Source: Saliniplasma sp046497075
GTDB lineage: Archaea; Thermoplasmatota; Thermoplasmata; Halarchaeoplasmatales; Halarchaeoplasmataceae
Assembly: GCA_046497075.1 (NCBI GenBank)
Contig: JAWOGF010000059.1
Span: 10,345 to 74,344 of the forward strand
Direction: 5' to 3'
Length of the DNA: 64,000 bases
In this document: in pieces, positions 16,386 to 25,381 of the stretch
How positions within the stretch are numbered: position 1 is the first letter of the stretch
Layout of the letters: each line of letters begins with the position of its first letter
Notes under the pieces: generated by a model
The model's database searches: none
What the model was told of the DNA's origin: nothing
Seen by the model: the letters and a program-made list of their open reading frames with translations, nothing else
Made by a program: the position numbers and the translations under genes

Positions 16386-19160
16386 TCATTTATGTCTCGT
16401 CCTTCTTTTCTTAATAGAGTACATATTGATCCCGATCCAGGTAAAGAACAATACAGCGATTATGATCACGAAAGGAAGGAATGAATATACATCTATATAT
16501 GTGCCAACCGTCATACTGATGGTCGCTCCACTATCCGGATCTACACGACCTTCGATGTAATATCTTCCTGTCTCATCTTCTTGGATGTCAAATCCCCTTC
16601 CGTTTGCCTCAGCATCCATCAATTCCATACCCTCCGGTACTTTGATAGTATAGTTCAGACCCCACTCTTGAATACTGCCCAATTCTAGCATGACCTGTTG
16701 ATCGATGAGATACCTTCTTTGTATCTCAAAAGCAGTCTGTTCGTTCCCGTCAGATAAATCTTTCTCAAACGAAGCATTATAGAAGATATTCAAAGGCTGT
16801 CCAGAGTCCATAGCGTTAACCTCATATTCGCCTTCGATCCCTCTCACTATCAACCTTTCCTCTATGGTTTTCCCGGAAACGGATGTTAATCTATAATTGA
16901 TCTCATCTTCTTTCTCTGCCAAGAATCTATCTATCTCATCTTCGAAACCGTTATCATACAGTAGTTTCAAAAAATCAGCATTGATGTGTTTTATATCCAG
17001 TGGTTCCGGTAAATCCCTTTCTAAGGCTCTAGGTACGGGTATTTCGTCGATCGTTCCGGAGAGTTCCGCATGGGCCGAGACATACTCTCTATCAACATCT
17101 CTTTTCAGTTCGTAGATATCTAACAGTAAACTAACGTCCGGCTGCTTTTCTTTCAATTCTACAGGGTTTTCATGTCCTATCTCCAATCTATTTTCTTTAC
17201 GAGGGGTCAACCCATCCGTGTTGTTCAATCCTAAAGAAATAGATGTTTCTCGTTCTTCCCCATCAATAAAGGCGAGATCGGGTGGAGCAGTGATATTATA
17301 ACTAGTTTTATGCCCCTCTTCACAATAGATAGGGAATTCCTGTTCTAACCTTCCTCCGATCTTTAATGTACTGTACAAAAGGCTTTCCAAATCAGCATTT
17401 TCTGGAACGTCATATCGAGTGGGGTAAAAATTGATGACGATGTACGAGGTTATCACTATCGGGCCTTCTTCTGTGTCTTCTAAACTGTCCTCATCGATCG
17501 AACTATTGTAGCTATACTCCCCTTCATAGCTTTCACCATCTAAACCAAATGATTCGTTTAATCTGCTCTCAACAAAAGAGTCTGTAAGCGAGGTCAGGTC
17601 CTCTTCTATAACTTCTTTTATTTCTTCATTGGAATGATATAACTGTCGGATTTCATCTGCACTTAGATCCTCCTCTTCTACCTCCGCTTGGTGGATCTCA
17701 AATGTCGAATTCATATGATGTTGAGTGAGGTTTTTAAAAGTTAACTCATGGTTTTCTTCTACAATTAATGGATCTTCTATTCCACCGTTCTCAGCAGTGT
17801 GTGGAGGTGAGATCATCAAGATCAAAACGCATAATACTATCAATGGTATCGATACCCGGTAATAGAAATGTTTCTTTGAATCCTCTGTTTTTGGTTTTTT
17901 GGTCTTTTTTCTGAGTTTCTTCTTTTTCACTTTCTTTTTCTGTGGTTTCTTCTTTTTCACTTTCATTTTCTGTGGTTTCTTCTTTTTCACTTTCATTTTC
18001 CTCTGAGCAAGGACCTGGATAGTATTTCCCAACAGATGAGGTTTTTTAACACCGTGAAGGATGCAAAAATCATACCTTTTTCGTCCCTTGGATGCTTTAT
18101 GAAAAAGGATATTGACGTTCCCATAACCGAACCGCTTAGCTAAAAAGCCCTGCACCACGCCTATATCTTTAAACCTATACAGGGGATAGACTACAGAATT
18201 CTCTAGCTTATGAGTATTGAGCTTGACTATCCTCTCATTAGTGACAAGGTATCTCAGACCAGCATCTTTGTATAAAAGCATGGCGGTGACTAACCCATAG
18301 AATATCAAAAGGATGGAAAATCCAGATGTAATAAGATTATGGAAGTATTCTAATGGGATGATCTGAAATTGAGGGATCAAAAAGACCATCGATACGAGAA
18401 CCAAGGTTATACCCGATGCCTTGAACGGAGAAGAATCCAATTTAATAAGATCTCCCAGTCTTATGAAGATCCCTCCGATAAGAAGTAAGATAACGAAGTA
18501 CATCAGTGTTTGAAGAGAGAATGGAAACCCTAGGAACGTTTCCCATAAAGTTCTTGGATATACACTTCTGACATAATTTTTCAATGAGATCATGAAAGAT
18601 ATTGAGACCGCTATGGTAAAAAAAGCGATCCATGTATGTTCTAAAAACTCTCTCCATCCCTTCGGTTCGAACATGTTCTTACTAAATAGATGAATGATCG
18701 ATAGGACTGCTATAAGAGGGATCAGCATGGGGTATATGGAAAAAATATCTCCTCTTATACCTTCAGCAGTTACTATCAGAGTAAAAATTCCAGTTAAAAC
18801 AGATAATATCGCTGCCACAGCTATCTTGAAATAAAAAGCGGGATGAAGCTTTGTATCAGCCATAATCGTTTCTTTCTTCTTTAGATTTATCTTCAGCCCC
18901 AACTTAAGACTATCATCTGAAGATTGTCCCATCAAGCCTTCAAAAACCTTTTTTTGTTCGATGATGATCTTATTTAAAGCTGCCCCGATGATCACGACGG
19001 GGACCAAAATCAAACCTATATAAACACTATACGTTAAAAGATCTGGAGATCTTATAAATCCAAACATCGTCAAAAGATTGATACCGGCGATGCTTAAAGA
19101 TACTAGAACGGTAATTATTATGAGTATATAACTCCCGATATCATTCCCTTTCTTTGGCAA
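16386..19160 (-). CDS. Large membrane protein with PH-like domain and Lys-rich repeat linker
   Basis: This 924-residue protein has an N-terminal half with about eight hydrophobic segments. A bacterial-PH-like region follows near 305-385 (LRYLVTNERIVKLNTHKLENSVVYPLYRFKDIG). Residues ~386-425 are almost pure Lys, built from a repeated KMKVKKKKPQ decapeptide. A single membrane segment (~440) then leads to a long acidic domain, probably outside the cell, that ends in a last membrane helix and a basic tail. The TTG start at 19160 follows GAGGT. The protein may be a membrane scaffold. I know no experimentally studied homologue. Confidence 0.65.
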   Translation of the reverse strand: MPKKGNDIGSYILIIITVLVSLSIAGINLLTMFGFIRSPDLLTYSVYIGLILVPVVIIGAALNKIIIEQKKVFEGLMGQSSDDSLKLGLKINLKKKETIMADTKLHPAFYFKIAVAAILSVLTGIFTLIVTAEGIRGDIFSIYPMLIPLIAVLSIIHLFSKNMFEPKGWREFLEHTWIAFFTIAVSISFMISLKNYVRSVYPRTLWETFLGFPFSLQTLMYFVILLLIGGIFIRLGDLIKLDSSPFKASGITLVLVSMVFLIPQFQIIPLEYFHNLITSGFSILLIFYGLVTAMLLYKDAGLRYLVTNERIVKLNTHKLENSVVYPLYRFKDIGVVQGFLAKRFGYGNVNILFHKASKGRKRYDFCILHGVKKPHLLGNTIQVLAQRKMKVKKKKPQKMKVKKKKPQKKKVKKKKLRKKTKKPKTEDSKKHFYYRVSIPLIVLCVLILMISPPHTAENGGIEDPLIVEENHELTFKNLTQHHMNSTFEIHQAEVEEEDLSADEIRQLYHSNEEIKEVIEEDLTSLTDSFVESRLNESFGLDGESYEGEYSYNSSIDEDSLEDTEEGPIVITSYIVINFYPTRYDVPENADLESLLYSTLKIGGRLEQEFPIYCEEGHKTSYNITAPPDLAFIDGEERETSISLGLNNTDGLTPRKENRLEIGHENPVELKEKQPDVSLLLDIYELKRDVDREYVSAHAELSGTIDEIPVPRALERDLPEPLDIKHINADFLKLLYDNGFEDEIDRFLAEKEDEINYRLTSVSGKTIEERLIVRGIEGEYEVNAMDSGQPLNIFYNASFEKDLSDGNEQTAFEIQRRYLIDQQVMLELGSIQEWGLNYTIKVPEGMELMDAEANGRGFDIQEDETGRYYIEGRVDPDSGATISMTVGTYIDVYSFLPFVIIIAVLFFTWIGINMYSIKKRRTRHK
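17910..18003 (-). repeat. 30-bp tandem repeat encoding KMKVKKKKPQ
   Basis: On the plus strand the unit TTTCTTCTTTTTCACTTTCA plus TTTTCTGTGG occurs about three times with few changes. It encodes the decapeptide repeat in the cytoplasmic linker of the large membrane protein. Such in-frame repeats usually change copy number by slippage, so length may vary between strains. Confidence 0.85.
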
Positions 19161-19187
19161 AAGATTACCTCATTGTTATTTTACCAT

Positions 19188-19526
19188 TCAAGTGGTGAGT
19201 TCGATGATAGCTTCTGCAGGTTTTCCATCGGTTTTCTCAAGTGCTTCTTTAGCTTCCTCCTTGGATACACCGGCTCTCTCGGAAACAAGTTTGATGTCCT
19301 CTTCATCAATCAAGACTTTACCCTCTAAAGCCTCTTCTCTTGGAGAACCGACTATCTGATACATCTCTTGGCCTTTTACTTTCATACGCACGACTTCAGC
19401 ACTATCAAAAACAAGTTTTTTATCACTCGTTTCAATGATCACCTTCTCGGCATCGATATCATTACTTTCCATGCCCATCTTCTTCATCATGCGCTTCATC
19501 TGTCTTGAGTTACCACCCGGCATCAT
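19188..19526 (-). CDS. nac: Nascent polypeptide-associated complex protein (NAC)
   Basis: This 112-residue protein is archaeal NAC, a homodimeric ribosome-bound factor that shields nascent chains. The N-terminus is basic (QMKRMMKKMGM). The NAC domain spans about 20-75 (KVIIETSDKKLVFDSAEVVRMKVKGQEMYQIVG), and a UBA domain closes the protein (SKEEAKEALEKTDGKPAEAIIEL). I chose the ATG at 19526 over an upstream TTG because MMPGG is the usual family start. It lies 28 bp upstream of the large membrane protein on the same strand. Confidence 0.95.
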   Translation of the reverse strand: MMPGGNSRQMKRMMKKMGMESNDIDAEKVIIETSDKKLVFDSAEVVRMKVKGQEMYQIVGSPREEALEGKVLIDEEDIKLVSERAGVSKEEAKEALEKTDGKPAEAIIELTT

Positions 19527-19654
19527 AGCTATCAACCAATAAAGATAAGGTGGTAGTTCTTATAAAACAATTACGCTAAAATCACATAAAAGAAAGGTCG
19601 TTGAGTCAAAAAAAATATATCCTGTCGATTATATGCAGTAGCGGGTAAAGGAAG

Positions 19655-20497
19655 ATGTTGATAAAAGGACCTGGGTCACCAGAACTGAGCGATAGGTTGA
19701 TAGAGAGAAATGATTTAGATCATGTAGAAGTCGAATCGAAGATCTTCCCAGATGGGGAGATCTATGTTAGTCTATCCGGGGATGTAGAAGGGGAGGACTG
19801 TTATCTAGTACAGACAACTTATCCTACTCGAAGATTAATTGAACTCTTCTTTATCCAGGATGCACTAGTTGGGAACGGAGCGAAGTCTATTAATGTGATA
19901 GTACCGTATTTTTCATACGCTCGCCAGGATCAGATGTTCGAACCGGGTGAAGCCGTCAGCTCTAGGGCTTTAGCTAAAAGGATAGAGATACAAGCAGAAT
20001 CCTTTCACAGCGTTGATATGCATTCCGAAAAGATTATCGATTTTTTTAACATCCCCTGTGAGAATCACACAGCTATGAGTTTACTTGGGATGCATTCCGA
20101 GATCTATGAACCCGATTTACTGATCTCACCAGACGAAGGAGGTGTCGATAGGGTGAAGATAGCAGCCGATGAGATAAATACGGATTGGGATTATCTTGAA
20201 AAGAAACGGATAGACGGTGAAACAGTACAGATCAAGCCCAAGAATATTAAAGTTGAAGGGAAAAAGGTTGTGATCTTAGATGATATCATCTCGACCGGCG
20301 GAACTATGAGAGAAGCCTCTAAACAGTTGTTAGAACAGGGCGCGGAACAGGTGCATGCCGGGTGTACCCACGGACTCTTCGTTGACGATGCAAAAGAAAG
20401 ATTAATGGATATATGCGACAGTGTTTTCTGTACGGATACCATCGAGAAGGGGAAATGTGAGCTGACAGTAGCTCCCTTGTTCGAGGAAATATTTTAA
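19655..20497 (+). CDS. prs: Ribose-phosphate pyrophosphokinase (PRPP synthase)
   Basis: This 280-residue enzyme makes PRPP from ribose 5-phosphate and ATP for nucleotide, His and Trp synthesis. It has the ATP-side YFSYARQDQMFEPGE loop, the metal-binding VDMHSEKIIDFF, SPDEGGVDR for ribose phosphate, and the PRPP motif VVILDDIISTGGTM near 206-219. The short length matches archaeal class III-like enzymes rather than the ~315-residue bacterial ones. It is monocistronic and divergent from NAC. Confidence 0.95.
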   Translation: MLIKGPGSPELSDRLIERNDLDHVEVESKIFPDGEIYVSLSGDVEGEDCYLVQTTYPTRRLIELFFIQDALVGNGAKSINVIVPYFSYARQDQMFEPGEAVSSRALAKRIEIQAESFHSVDMHSEKIIDFFNIPCENHTAMSLLGMHSEIYEPDLLISPDEGGVDRVKIAADEINTDWDYLEKKRIDGETVQIKPKNIKVEGKKVVILDDIISTGGTMREASKQLLEQGAEQVHAGCTHGLFVDDAKERLMDICDSVFCTDTIEKGKCELTVAPLFEEIF

Positions 20498-20646
20498 AAT
20501 ATATCAATTCGAGAACTGTGCGAAATATCTTTTATACTATCTAAATTAATGTATTACTGTAATTGAAGTTAAATTAACCTGACCTCATCAAGATAACAAC
20601 CTCCTCAACTCTCTTTTTTTTATAGAGAAAAGAGGGGTGAAAAGAT

Positions 20647-21531
20647 ATGCAAAAGGCCAATAAACTTAGACAGGTCATCGTTTCCTTTCTATTCATCATC
20701 ATCTTAGTATCTATTACACAAGGCGCTGTTTCGGAAGCTTATTCTTCGTCTGATTTTGATGTAGACGTAGATTTAGAGGATGAAGTGAAGGTTTCGATAT
20801 CTCACGATGACAATTTGTTGTACAGTATAGATTATAAAAATTTTATCATAACTACTGAAGATAGAACCTATGATATTCCACTTCACGAGTGTGATTGGAC
20901 GATAGATAAAAGAGAGATAAAAGATGAAGCCTTTCCCCACACAGATATACAACTGCAGACTGAATTAAGAGACGGAAATGATTTCATCGGTGATCTCAAT
21001 TTCGATATCGATGTTTATTACAGTCGAGATGTTTCAGAAGTCACATTCTCTTTCACTCTAAGCGATATCGAACATCTCAGCGGTGGGATGATAGATATCG
21101 TCAAGGATGTTAGTACGACTGGGTACATGATAGACGAACCTGAATTAGATAAGGAATACTACAAATTTTATTATCAGGACGGATCTACAGGATTATACCG
21201 TTGGAACAATGAACTGGTTTTTAACGGCGAGTCCTCTGAATTAGATTTCTGGTCTGAAGATGAAAGGAGATTGATAATTCAAGGTGATTTCGGATCCGAT
21301 ATAGATGAAGTATCAATGGAACCAGTTGAAATAGAAAAAACAAACGCTGGAGTAGCAGTTCCCGTTCCGGAACCTTACGACCATCTACCTTCATTCGTTA
21401 TCGGACTTATGATCGGGGCTGGAATAATAGTGGGTATCTTGGCGGAAAAGAGAACTCAATTCTATAAAGAAAAGGATCCAGAAAAGGTCGTGAAATTAGA
21501 GGATTCTTATTACTACAAAGGGAAGGATTAA
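20647..21531 (+). CDS. Exported, C-terminally anchored acidic protein
   Basis: This 294-residue protein has an N-terminal signal-type segment (QVIVSFLFIIILVSITQG), an acidic beta-rich ectodomain and a C-terminal helix (FVIGLMIGAGIIVGILA) followed by a basic, Lys-rich tail. GGGGTGA precedes the ATG. I do not recognise the ectodomain. It overlaps the 3' end of the convergent hypB by 4 bp. CCTC-rich DNA at 20609-20617 could pair with the Shine-Dalgarno region, but that is speculative. Confidence 0.6.
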   Translation: MQKANKLRQVIVSFLFIIILVSITQGAVSEAYSSSDFDVDVDLEDEVKVSISHDDNLLYSIDYKNFIITTEDRTYDIPLHECDWTIDKREIKDEAFPHTDIQLQTELRDGNDFIGDLNFDIDVYYSRDVSEVTFSFTLSDIEHLSGGMIDIVKDVSTTGYMIDEPELDKEYYKFYYQDGSTGLYRWNNELVFNGESSELDFWSEDERRLIIQGDFGSDIDEVSMEPVEIEKTNAGVAVPVPEPYDHLPSFVIGLMIGAGIIVGILAEKRTQFYKEKDPEKVVKLEDSYYYKGKD

Positions 21532-22175
21532 GGAAGGTCAAGTTCTTCAGCGAGTTTATCGATACCTTCTCCTTTTTTTGCATTCATCCTTATCAAAGTA
21601 CCATGCGGATTTATTCTCTCATAATCTTCTTCGATTACAGATAATTCAACATCCATCATATCTGCTAGATCTACTTTGTTGATGACGGTGATATCACTCT
21701 GAGCAAATATCAGTGGGTGTTTACGTATCATATCATCACCTTCAGTTACGGATATGATGACTACATTTTTCTCCGAACCAAGAGGGAAATCCACTGGACA
21801 GATCAAGTTTCCTACGTTTTCTATGAACAGATAATCAAGATCCTTAACGGGTAGATCTTCCAAAGCGTGGGAAACGTAATGTGCATCTAGATGACAGTCC
21901 TTACCGGTGTTGACAGCTGTGGATATGAGTCCCTTTTCTTTAAAACGCAGATGGTCGTCCTCTCCTGTTAGATCTCCAGCGATAGCACCGATTTTCTTCC
22001 CGTCGATAACCTCGGATAAACGTTCTATAACAGATGTTTTCCCGGAACCGATAGCCCCCAGTATGTTGAACGCTCTGACTCCATTTTCTTTAAAAAGTTC
22101 AGCATTCTTTTCCGCTAATTTTTCATTCTCCTCGAGTATGTTCTTCTCCATATCGACGTCGCAGACTTTATGCAT
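21528..22175 (-). CDS. hypB: HypB-type nickel-insertion GTPase
   Basis: This 215-residue G3E-family GTPase matches HypB, which helps load Ni into [NiFe]-hydrogenase. It has Walker A GAIGSGKTS at 40-48, the metal site NTGKDCHLDA near 89-98 with Cys and His, FIENVGNLICP, and the guanine motif NKVD. No hypA, other hyp gene or hydrogenase subunit lies in the window, so it may serve a distant operon or another nickel enzyme. It sits 23 bp downstream of the helicase gene on the same strand. Confidence 0.9.
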   Translation of the reverse strand: MHKVCDVDMEKNILEENEKLAEKNAELFKENGVRAFNILGAIGSGKTSVIERLSEVIDGKKIGAIAGDLTGEDDHLRFKEKGLISTAVNTGKDCHLDAHYVSHALEDLPVKDLDYLFIENVGNLICPVDFPLGSEKNVVIISVTEGDDMIRKHPLIFAQSDITVINKVDLADMMDVELSVIEEDYERINPHGTLIRMNAKKGEGIDKLAEELDLP

Positions 22176-22198
22176 GTTAGATTTCAGTTTCGCATTCG

Positions 22199-24118
22199 TT
22201 ATAAATCTTTTCTCTCACGGAAAAATTCTTGGATCGATGATACGGGTTCTTCGGTTAAGAATAGATCTGGAAGATAACTGTTGAAGTGTACAGCACGCTC
22301 ATCTAAGATGACTGCAGCACCTAGATCATTTTCACTCCGGACCAACCTCCCGGTTGACTGGAGTATCTTCCTGACGGTCGGTGCCTTTATGGTGTATTCC
22401 CAGCCCTTATTGAACTTCATATCGTAATAATGTCTGAGACCTTTCTGTCTAGCGGTCGGTTTTGGGTAAGGGATCCCTACGATCGCTGCAACTTCTAATT
22501 CATCCCCGGGAAAATCCATACCTTCACTGATCCGACCGCCGATGACCGAGAATAGTACACCACCATCGGATTTGAACTTATCAACGGTTTCCATCAATTC
22601 CGGTTGTGTCATGCCCTGATGTTCTACCGATATATCGTATTCGTCCATGATCGAACCACCTACTTCGTTCATCAACCTGTAGCTTGGAAAGAACACTATG
22701 GTGTTTCTCTCGATCGTTTCAACAAGGTTCCTAACCTCCTGACGAAGCTTTTGGATCATCTTGTCACTGCGCTGAAGGGCTTCATACTGTGTGGAAACTC
22801 CCTCTTTATAGAATATCTTTTGATTCTCCTCTGGAAAGGGGCTTGGGAATATCTTGATATCGGTATCGTAAGGTAAACCTACTGAATCACGGTACTCATC
22901 TAAAGGTTCTAGAGTCGCTGATTGATGGACCGATGCATGACAGTGGTTGAGTACTTCTGTCACGTTACTTGGATCGAGACAGAATCCTTCTAGTGATGGG
23001 TTGTCACCTCCGTTAACCAGCTTGATATACTCTGCTTGATCCAGGGACAACCATACCTTTAAGAACTCTGATAGAGAGTGTATGTATGAACGAGGGAGTT
23101 TCCTTTCTTTCCTTTTCTTTTCCTGGACTATCTCACCATGGACCTTCATATCTTTGATAAGTCCCTTGAACTGGTTGGTGTTGATCCCCATTATGTTGAG
23201 AAGTTCACTTCTTACTTCGTTAGGCGGTATCAAACCATCCTCTTCTATCACGAACTCCTGAACCACGTCTAAAAGTATGTTTTCGAACAATCTACAGAAC
23301 GATGAGATCGTGGTATTTTCGTTCAATTCTGGGTCCCCTATTTCTTGTCCCTCATCGAGTGCACGTTCTAACGATGTGTTGGTGATCTCGATGGAAGCTA
23401 AGTCACGGGCATAATCAGGTAAATTGTGTGCCTCATCGATAACGACTATAAGTTCTGGTAATTCCACGTTCATCCATTCTAACAAATTTCTTCGGATGTA
23501 TGTCAAAAAGAAATAGATATACGGTGCCACTAAAAGGTCGGCTTCTGGAATAAGAGCTTTAGAAAGTTCATATGCACAGAGCTCGTTCCTCTGACAGTAA
23601 TCTAGAAACTCATCGACAGTCGGGATATTTTTCTTAGCCCAAGATCTAACTTCGTTAAGGTCACACTGAAGCATACCGGCGTAGTATGGACACGAGTAAG
23701 ATTCACTATCTTCCTGGATAGCTGTTCTTACTTCCTTCTTTCTATCGCTGCAGTATTTAGAAAGCTCCTCGGCAGTACCCTGTTGCAGATCTTCATTATC
23801 CTGGGCTAAGAGGCACGTGTTGTTCCTACCCTGGATACCGAGTGCGTAGAAATCACCTATCTTCCTGGTTTCGTAGATCACCTGCTTCTGCTGGGAATTT
23901 GTTCTGGTAAGGTAGACAACCTTCTTATCATGCTTCTCAGCATAACTCAATACCGGTGTCAAAGTGCATATAGTCTTACCGGAACCTGTCGCCGCTTGAT
24001 ATACCGTGGATTTCCCCCTGTTCAGATTTTCTAATATGGTTTCCATGATCTTTTTCTGGTTCTTACGGGGATCATAAGGGAAAATTCCGTTCATAGGGGA
24101 GGACAACTTGTTCTCCAT
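22199..24118 (-). CDS. XPD/DinG-family FeS DNA helicase
   Basis: This 639-residue superfamily 2 helicase has Walker A AATGSGKTICT near 44-52 and a DEAH box in VVIDEAHNLPD. Four Cys between them (CLLAQ, KYCSDR, SCPYY, LQCDL) should hold the 4Fe-4S cluster of XPD-type 5'-3' helicases. Motif VI appears as LQSTGRLVRSENDLGA. The length is typical of archaeal XPD. It probably works in repair. The ATG at 24118 is preferred over the TTG just before it. Transcription continues into hypB. Confidence 0.88.
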   Translation of the reverse strand: MENKLSSPMNGIFPYDPRKNQKKIMETILENLNRGKSTVYQAATGSGKTICTLTPVLSYAEKHDKKVVYLTRTNSQQKQVIYETRKIGDFYALGIQGRNNTCLLAQDNEDLQQGTAEELSKYCSDRKKEVRTAIQEDSESYSCPYYAGMLQCDLNEVRSWAKKNIPTVDEFLDYCQRNELCAYELSKALIPEADLLVAPYIYFFLTYIRRNLLEWMNVELPELIVVIDEAHNLPDYARDLASIEITNTSLERALDEGQEIGDPELNENTTISSFCRLFENILLDVVQEFVIEEDGLIPPNEVRSELLNIMGINTNQFKGLIKDMKVHGEIVQEKKRKERKLPRSYIHSLSEFLKVWLSLDQAEYIKLVNGGDNPSLEGFCLDPSNVTEVLNHCHASVHQSATLEPLDEYRDSVGLPYDTDIKIFPSPFPEENQKIFYKEGVSTQYEALQRSDKMIQKLRQEVRNLVETIERNTIVFFPSYRLMNEVGGSIMDEYDISVEHQGMTQPELMETVDKFKSDGGVLFSVIGGRISEGMDFPGDELEVAAIVGIPYPKPTARQKGLRHYYDMKFNKGWEYTIKAPTVRKILQSTGRLVRSENDLGAAVILDERAVHFNSYLPDLFLTEEPVSSIQEFFRERKDL

Positions 24119-24228
24119 CAAAAGTGCTATGGTAGATTTGGTTTATAAAAGTGTCACACAGGGATGTGTGAAAGTGGATCGAGCAAAATATTTAATAATT
24201 GATAACCCTAAATTTGTATAGAGCACTT

Positions 24229-24663
24229 ATGGAGAACAGCAGTATCAAAGTCGAAATGGAAAATTTAGAGGGCTATAAGTTCAAAGCTAAATTCGATAAA
24301 GAAAGCATGGGCGAGATCATAACCGACGAAACCGAAGAGGTGGGTGGTGATGAGGAGGGACCCAATCCCGGGAGGCTGTTAGCCGCTGCGTCCTTGAACT
24401 GTCTCATGGCTAGTTTGATATTCTGCTTAAAGAAAAAGAGAGTTGATTTGAAGTCTTTGAAGGGAGAAATAGAGGGGGCCGTTGAAAGAATAGATGGAAG
24501 ATTAAGGATAACTCATTTAGATGTGCATATATTTCCAGGGATCGGTGAGGATGATAAACAGAAATTAGAGAAATGTGTAGATATCTTCGAGGATTACTGT
24601 ATAGTAACTCAAAGTATCAGGAACGGTATCGATGTGGATGTCGAAATAGAACCAGAGGTGTGA
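24229..24663 (+). CDS. OsmC/Ohr-family protein
   Basis: This 144-residue protein has the OsmC fold pattern, with the two family Cys in SLNCLMASLIFC and DYCIVTQSI. The family reduces organic hydroperoxides using these residues. The many archaeal members like this one are otherwise uncharacterised. I chose the ATG at 24229. A TTG 30 bp upstream lies inside the AT-rich promoter. Its last codons GAGGTG TGA supply a Shine-Dalgarno for the uracil-DNA glycosylase that follows. Confidence 0.82.
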   Translation: MENSSIKVEMENLEGYKFKAKFDKESMGEIITDETEEVGGDEEGPNPGRLLAAASLNCLMASLIFCLKKKRVDLKSLKGEIEGAVERIDGRLRITHLDVHIFPGIGEDDKQKLEKCVDIFEDYCIVTQSIRNGIDVDVEIEPEV

Positions 24664-24666
24664 ACC

Positions 24667-25239
24667 ATACCGCAGACTACTCTTTTCGATGAAAGCAACA
24701 ATAGTGAAGAACTGACTCAGATTTCCGAAGAGATCTCCAGATGCACTCTCTGTCCCCTTCACGAATCACGTACAAATACAGTGCCCGGAGAAGGAGATGA
24801 CGATGCAGAGATCATGCTCATAGGGGAGGGGCCGGGTAAGAATGAAGATGAGCAGGGGAGACCTTTCGTTGGACGGGCTGGAAAGTTGTTGACAGAATTG
24901 TTGAGATCCGCCGGTTTATCTCGTGCAGAGGTTTTTATTACAAATGTTGTTAAGTGCCGACCTCCGGAGAATCGTGATCCTCGGAAAAGTGAGATCAAAA
25001 CCTGTAATCCCTATTTAAATCGGCAGATAAAAGTTATCGATCCAAAAGTCATCGGAACTCTAGGTAATCACGCCACTGAAACTCTGGTGGGTGAGAAAGG
25101 TATCTCAAAGATCCACGGAGAGGAGTTCGAATACGAAGGTAAGATCCTCATCCCACTCTACCATCCTGCTGCGGGACTTTACAACCCTAACTTGGTTTCA
25201 GAGATGAAGAAGGATATCAAAAAATTGACTGAGTATTAA
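24667..25239 (+). CDS. udg: Type 4 uracil-DNA glycosylase, apparent AUA start
   Basis: This protein removes uracil from DNA. GEGPGKNED (about 54-62) and HPAAGLYNP are the catalytic-site motifs, and C97/C113 (KCRPPENRDP...C) are two of the four cluster Cys. The other two (CTLC, 26-29) lie upstream of the first standard start codon, GTG at 24781. The frame is open back to the osmC stop with no ATG, GTG or TTG in between. ATA at 24667 has GAGGTG 6 nt upstream and gives a 190-residue protein of normal length. I therefore place the start there. Confidence 0.85.
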   Translation: MPQTTLFDESNNSEELTQISEEISRCTLCPLHESRTNTVPGEGDDDAEIMLIGEGPGKNEDEQGRPFVGRAGKLLTELLRSAGLSRAEVFITNVVKCRPPENRDPRKSEIKTCNPYLNRQIKVIDPKVIGTLGNHATETLVGEKGISKIHGEEFEYEGKILIPLYHPAAGLYNPNLVSEMKKDIKKLTEY

Positions 25240-25293
25240 GTTTCTTCATCGGTAAATTTTATTTATACCCTCCCCTTAATCGCTTATCCATAA

Positions 25294-25368
25294 GGGCCCA
25301 TGGCTTAGGTTGGTTATAGCGTCCGGCTGATAACCGGGAGGTCGAGAGTTCAAATCTCTCTGGGCCCA
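25294..25368 (+). tRNA. tRNA-Ile (GAT)
   Basis: The acceptor stem GGGCCCA pairs with TGGGCCC, followed by discriminator A. The anticodon arm CCGG-CTGATAA-CCGG gives anticodon GAT, and the T arm has GTTCAAAT. The 3' CCA is not encoded. A TATA-like TTTATTTATACCC lies about 30 bp upstream. Confidence 0.95.
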
Positions 25369-25381
25369 CTTCCAATATTTT

